NCBI RefSeq assembly: GCF_000373805.1
Contig: NZ_KB892472.1
Coordinates: 1-64,000 of the forward strand
Length of the DNA stretch: 64,000 nt
From: Corynebacterium pilosum DSM 20521 = CIP 103422
GTDB lineage: Bacteria; Actinomycetota; Actinomycetes; Mycobacteriales; Mycobacteriaceae
Reading direction: 5' to 3'
The number at the start of each line of letters is the position of its first letter. Positions within the stretch are counted from its first letter, which is position 1. Below, in pieces: positions 60,536 to 64,000 of the stretch. The position numbers and the translations under genes were made by a program. A model generated the notes under the pieces. That model had not been told where the DNA came from. It searched no databases and saw only the letters and a list, made by a program, of their open reading frames with translations.

Positions 60536-61267
60536 CTACTGGCGTGGGGTACGCAACACGTAGCCGACACCGCGCACGGTATGAATCAGCGGCACATCGC
60601 CCGTATCAACCTTGCGGCGCAGGTAGGAGATGTAGGACTCCACCACGTTGCCGTCGCCACCAAAATCGTAGTGCCACACATTGTCCAGGATCTTCGCCTT
60701 CGACAACACCACCTCAGCGTTCAGCATGAGGTAGCGCAGCAGGTTGAACTCCGTCGGCGACAGGTCGATGATTTCGCCGGCCTTAGTTACCTCGTGGGTC
60801 TCGTCGTTAAGCGTCAAATCCGCGTAGCGAATCGTCGCATCCTCGCGCTCGCCCTCGGTGACGTTGCCGCGACGCAAGATGACGCGCAGGCGCGTGATCA
60901 CCTCTTCGAGGCTAAACGGCTTCGTCACATAATCGTCGGCGCCAATGGTGAGGCCGTGAATCCGGTCCTCCACAGCGTCCTTCGCGGTGAGGAAGAGCAC
61001 CGGGCCGTCAAGCCCTTCGGCGCGCAGCTTCGTCAGCAGCTCAAAACCATCCATGCCCGGCATCATGACGTCCAGGATGTACGCGTCCGGCCTGTACTCG
61101 CGCGCGATCCGCAACGCCTCGTGGCCCGAAGCGGCCGACTCTACCTCAAAGCCCTGGAATTTCAGGGAGACCGTGAGCAATTCGACGATATTTGGCTCGT
61201 CGTCGACAACGAGCACCTTCACGCCTTGTGTATTTTGCGTGTTCTGGGTTTCAGTCATGTTCTTCAT
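60536..61267 (-). CDS. OmpR-type response regulator (PhoR-like)
   Basis: A 243-aa regulator. The receiver domain has VLVVDDEPNIVELLTVSLKFQGF (acidic pocket), the phospho-accepting Asp in DAYILDVMMPGMDGFELL, and LFLTAKDAVEDRIHGLTIGADDYVTKPF. The winged-helix output domain spans about 140-243 (EVTKAGEIIDLSPTEFNLLRYLMLNAEVVLSKAKILDNVW...VRGVGYVLR). The operon position before the kinase matches phoR-phoS of C. glutamicum as I recall. AAGGTGG precedes the ATG at 61267. If it is PhoR, its targets would include pstS in this same window; this is an inference. Confidence 0.88.
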   Translation of the reverse strand: MKNMTETQNTQNTQGVKVLVVDDEPNIVELLTVSLKFQGFEVESAASGHEALRIAREYRPDAYILDVMMPGMDGFELLTKLRAEGLDGPVLFLTAKDAVEDRIHGLTIGADDYVTKPFSLEEVITRLRVILRRGNVTEGEREDATIRYADLTLNDETHEVTKAGEIIDLSPTEFNLLRYLMLNAEVVLSKAKILDNVWHYDFGGDGNVVESYISYLRRKVDTGDVPLIHTVRGVGYVLRTPRQ

Positions 61268-61373
61268 GCCACCTTCATATTCGTATCATGTACAGTAAAC
61301 GCCCCCAACCTGAGCGTTTGCTGCACGCTTACTGTACGTCTGGTCCGAGCCCAACGGCGCTATACTGCCTTAA

Positions 61374-62735
61374 ATGCGTTGGGTCTTTCTCTTGGTCATC
61401 TCACTTGGCCTGCTCATGATCGGCTTGGACAATTCCATCCTGTACACCGCCTTGCCGCGGCTTTCCGACGAACTGTCCGCCACCCCCGAGCAATCGCTGT
61501 GGATCATCAACGCCTACCCCTTGGTCATGTCCGGCCTGCTGCTGGGCACCGGCACGCTTGGCGACCGGATCGGCCACACCAAAATGTTCTCGATCGGCCT
61601 GTCCATCTTCGGCCTCGCCTCGCTTCTGGCCGCCTACTCCCCCACCGCCGGTGTGCTTATCGCCGCCCGCGCACTCCTCGGCGTCGGCGCTGCCACCATG
61701 ATGCCGTCCACCCTGGCGCTGATCCGCCAAACATTTCGCGACGAACGCGAACGCAACACAGCCATCGGCATTTGGGGTGCGGTCGCGATTGTGGGCGCAG
61801 CCGCCGGCCCGCTCCTGGGCGGTTTCCTTTTGGAGCACTTCTTCTGGGGCTCCATCTTCCTGGTCAACGTCCCCATCGTGGTGATCGCGCTGGCAGTCAT
61901 GCTGGTGACCGCGCCACCCAATATCCCCTATCCGGCGGCCCGCTGGGACGGGTGGTCGTCGTTACTTGCCCTGGCCACATTCAGCCTGCTCACCCTCGCG
62001 CTGAAAGGCCACCTGCTGGCGCTGCCCGGCGCGATCCTTGCCGGGTGGTTGTTCGTGCGCCGCCAACGTGGCCTGGAGCAGCCGCTGCTCACCTTCGATA
62101 TTTTCCGCTCCCCCATGTTTAGCGGCGGGGTGATCGCCGCGTGGGCGTCGTACTTTGTTGTCTCCTCGGTGGAGTTGTTAACCACGCAGCGTTTTCAGCT
62201 GGTGGCCGGGTTTTCGCCGCTGGAGGCGGGCCTGGTGATCGTGGCGGTGGTCCTCGCCAGCCTGCCCGCTTCGATCCTGGGCGGGATGTTCCTGCACAAG
62301 GTGGGCTTTTCGCCGCTGATTTCCGGCGGGTTTGTCGTGGCCGCGATCGGTCTTGCGGTGGCCGTGGTGAGCCTGGACAACCTGGCGCTCTTCGTGACCG
62401 CGTTGGGCCTGACCGGCGCCGGGCTTGGCGCTGTGATGTCGGTGGCGTCCACGGCGATCATCGGGTCGGTCGCCCCGCGGCGCGCGGGCATGGCCGCCAG
62501 CGTGGAGGAGGTGTCCTACGAGTTCGGCGCGCTGGTGGCGGTCGCTGCGATGGGCACTGGCTTAACGACGATCAAAGCCCGCCTCACCGCGGGAGGTGCG
62601 CCCGAAGCCCAGGCCTTCGATACCGCGTACCTGACATTATTGGCGATCTCGGGCGCCATTACTGTGCTGGCTGCGGTGGCAACGTGGTGGTGCTTCCGGG
62701 GTAACCCGAAGACCACGCCGATGAACCAGCAGTGA
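61374..62735 (+). CDS. MFS drug:proton antiporter (DHA2/EmrB-like)
   Basis: A 453-aa membrane transporter with about 14 hydrophobic segments and the MFS loop motif LGTGTLGDRIGHTKMF after helix two. The N-terminus MRWVFLLVISLGLLMIGLDNSILYTALPRLSDELSATPEQSLWIINAYPL is typical of the DHA2 drug-exporter family. PTTLALIRQ-like VARPMMPSTLALIRQTFRDERERNTAIGIWGA corresponds to motif C. The drug or substrate is unknown. The ATG at 61374 has TATACT 7 nt upstream (leaderless type), with no ribosome-binding site. The gene is divergent from the response regulator. Confidence 0.88.
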   Translation: MRWVFLLVISLGLLMIGLDNSILYTALPRLSDELSATPEQSLWIINAYPLVMSGLLLGTGTLGDRIGHTKMFSIGLSIFGLASLLAAYSPTAGVLIAARALLGVGAATMMPSTLALIRQTFRDERERNTAIGIWGAVAIVGAAAGPLLGGFLLEHFFWGSIFLVNVPIVVIALAVMLVTAPPNIPYPAARWDGWSSLLALATFSLLTLALKGHLLALPGAILAGWLFVRRQRGLEQPLLTFDIFRSPMFSGGVIAAWASYFVVSSVELLTTQRFQLVAGFSPLEAGLVIVAVVLASLPASILGGMFLHKVGFSPLISGGFVVAAIGLAVAVVSLDNLALFVTALGLTGAGLGAVMSVASTAIIGSVAPRRAGMAASVEEVSYEFGALVAVAAMGTGLTTIKARLTAGGAPEAQAFDTAYLTLLAISGAITVLAAVATWWCFRGNPKTTPMNQQ

Positions 62736-62778
62736 CATTGTTGAGACAACAAGCGGCTGCGCCCTTAGGATCAGGGGC

Positions 62779-64000
62779 ATGAGACAGCCCGCCAGCTCTT
62801 CCGCCTCCTTCACCGCCGTGCCCGGAAAACGCACCGACCGCCTGTCGGTTGCCGCCTGGGCATCGTGGGATGCCGGAACCGCTGCCTTCCACGCAGTCTT
62901 AGTCACGTTCATCTTCTCCGTGTACTTAGTTGACGATGTGGGCGCCACCGTGGACTCGGGCCTGAAGCCCTCGCAGTGGTACTCCCTGTCCATGGCGGCA
63001 CTATTTTTCATCAAAAACACCGCGCCGGAATATTTCTTCGCCGGCCTTGTCCTGCTCGCCGCTGCCTCGGTGACCATCCAATTCGCCGAAGTCTCCTACT
63101 TCGCCATGCTCAACCAGGTCTCCACCGAGGAAACCGTGGGGCGTGTCTCCGGCGCCGGATGGGCCGCAGGATACGTCGGGGGCATCGTCGTACTGCTCTT
63201 GTCCTTCATCTTTTTCGTCTCCGGTGAGGGAGACACCCGCGGCCTGCTCAACATACCTACCGACGAAGGCCTGAACATCCGCGCCGTCGCCGCCTTCGCG
63301 GCCGCCTGGATGCTCGTGTTGGCGCTGCCCCTCTTTCTGCGCGTGCCCGAAATCCCCCGCACCACTCCCGATCTTCGCGAATCCTTCATCGCCTCCTACC
63401 GGCGCCTCTTCCGCGACCTGAAAACGCTGTGGCACACCAGCAAAAACGGCGTGTTCTTCCTCGTCGCCTCCGCAATTTTCCGCGACGGGCTATCCGGCGT
63501 GTTCGCCTTCGGCGCGATCCTGGCGGTCACCGTCTATGGCCTCTCCGCCTCCGAGGTGCTGCTCTTCGGGGTGGCCGCCAACGTGGTCGCGGCGGTCGGT
63601 GCCTTCGTCGGCGGTTACCTCGACGACCTCATCGGCCCCAAAGCCGTGATCCTCTCGTCGTTAGTCATCATGATCATCACCGGGTTTGCGCTGCTTTTTG
63701 CCGACGGCCCCCTCGCCTTCTGGATCCTCGGCCTCATCCTGTGTTTGTTCGTTGGACCGGCGCAATCGTCGTCACGCTCCTTCGTCGCCCGCGTCGCCCC
63801 GCCCGGCCACGAAGGCCAAATGTTCGGCCTCTACACCACCACCGGGCGCGCCGTCAGTTGGCTGACCCCGCTGCTGTTCGCCACGTTCGTCGGCATCATC
63901 GGCACAGACGACCGCGCCGGCATCATCGGGATCGTCATGGTCCTACTGATCGGGGCGACCCTGATCATCCCCGTCCGCGACCCGCAGCGCGACCCGAACC
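62779..64000 (+). CDS. UMF1/Atg22-like MFS transporter, partial, with apparent internal deletion
   Basis: The frame runs from ATG 62779 through the window end without a stop (at least 407 aa). N-terminal VAAWASWDAGTAAFHAVLVTFIFSVYLVDDVG is helix one of the UMF1 family, and YFFAGLVLLAAASVTIQFAEVSYFAMLNQVSTEETVGRVSGAGWAAGYVGG matches helix four onward. The join QWYSLSMAALFFIKNTAPEYFF, near residue 75, lacks the usual helix 2-loop-helix 3 stretch of about 50 residues. An in-frame deletion is likely; if so, the protein is probably non-functional. The -10 box TAGGAT lies 7 nt before the ATG. The 3' end is outside the window. Confidence 0.72.
   Translation, partial: MRQPASSSASFTAVPGKRTDRLSVAAWASWDAGTAAFHAVLVTFIFSVYLVDDVGATVDSGLKPSQWYSLSMAALFFIKNTAPEYFFAGLVLLAAASVTIQFAEVSYFAMLNQVSTEETVGRVSGAGWAAGYVGGIVVLLLSFIFFVSGEGDTRGLLNIPTDEGLNIRAVAAFAAAWMLVLALPLFLRVPEIPRTTPDLRESFIASYRRLFRDLKTLWHTSKNGVFFLVASAIFRDGLSGVFAFGAILAVTVYGLSASEVLLFGVAANVVAAVGAFVGGYLDDLIGPKAVILSSLVIMIITGFALLFADGPLAFWILGLILCLFVGPAQSSSRSFVARVAPPGHEGQMFGLYTTTGRAVSWLTPLLFATFVGIIGTDDRAGIIGIVMVLLIGATLIIPVRDPQRDPN

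Noticed and set aside
4377..62571. Reading the dispersed 12-mer as a KOPS/FtsK-type polar motif
   Set aside because: Both orientations are frequent over the whole 64 kb, whereas KOPS-like motifs are strongly biased on one replichore strand. It cannot be fully excluded without the genome context.

Overview
The window is chromosomal DNA from a Corynebacterium (Actinobacteria, mycolic-acid bacteria). The evidence is a RamA regulator nearly identical by recall to the C. glutamicum one, a mycothiol synthase, an antigen-85-like mycolyl esterase, a DUF2993 (LmeA-like) protein, and the shared order murA-ramA-cysK-cysE and actA-dusB-phoU-pstBACS-mshD. The second half (mshD, nitrobindin-like, aminodeoxychorismate-lyase-like, YgfZ-like, DUF3073, purM, purF, SCP-like) also follows the order around M. 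tuberculosis Rv0807-Rv0819. The species is not identified.

Layout. 1-0.95 kb: 5' end of a 16S rRNA gene on the minus strand with its leader and promoter. 0.95-5.4 kb: murA, ramA, cysK, cysE and a small acetyltransferase. 5.5-8.5 kb: tRNA genes (Phe, Asp, Asp, Glu, Lys), a CsoR-type repressor, an unknown small protein, a BASS-family transporter, and two copies of a 96-bp palindromic element. 8.7-14.3 kb: cydABDC (cytochrome bd oxidase and its assembly ABC transporter), with cydA interrupted by an in-frame TAA. 14.3-28.6 kb: an exopolysaccharide locus, almost all on the minus strand. It holds an initiating sugar-phosphate transferase, cytidylyltransferase, CDP-alcohol phosphatidyltransferase, two GT2 enzymes, a Wzz-like protein, a polymerase/ligase, a flippase, a large secreted fibrinogen-like/beta-propeller protein and a TagA/WecG transferase. 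28.9-38.2 kb: CoA-transferase (actA), dusB, phoU, pstSCAB and mshD. 38.2-47.5 kb: conserved actinobacterial genes, purM/purF, a double-hotdog thioesterase and a mycolyltransferase-like esterase. 47.7-64 kb: a secreted nuclease, glutathione peroxidase, DUF2334, oligopeptidase B, purC/purB/aminotransferase/purD, HIT, a PhoS/PhoR-like two-component system, and two MFS transporters, the last truncated by the window end.

How the genes work together. Phosphate uptake (pst, phoU) and a probable phosphate-sensing two-component system lie in the same window. Five purine genes form two minus-strand groups. Acetate/carbon control (ramA) and the CoA-transferase lie on either side of the cyd and polysaccharide blocks; these blocks occupy the position where C. 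glutamicum, as I recall it, has sucCD.

Main observations. (1) A degenerate 12-mer, 5'-GCTTRWCGACGA-3', occurs on both strands at least 26 times in 64 kb, far above chance; I do not recognise it. (2) cydA carries a premature TAA with intact reading frame after it. (3) The polysaccharide locus combines CDP-alcohol chemistry with a giant surface protein. (4) Two 96-bp palindromic repeats lie near tRNA genes. (5) The last MFS gene appears to lack about two membrane helices through an in-frame deletion. (6) Many genes have a -10 box 6-9 nt before the start codon, suggesting leaderless mRNAs.
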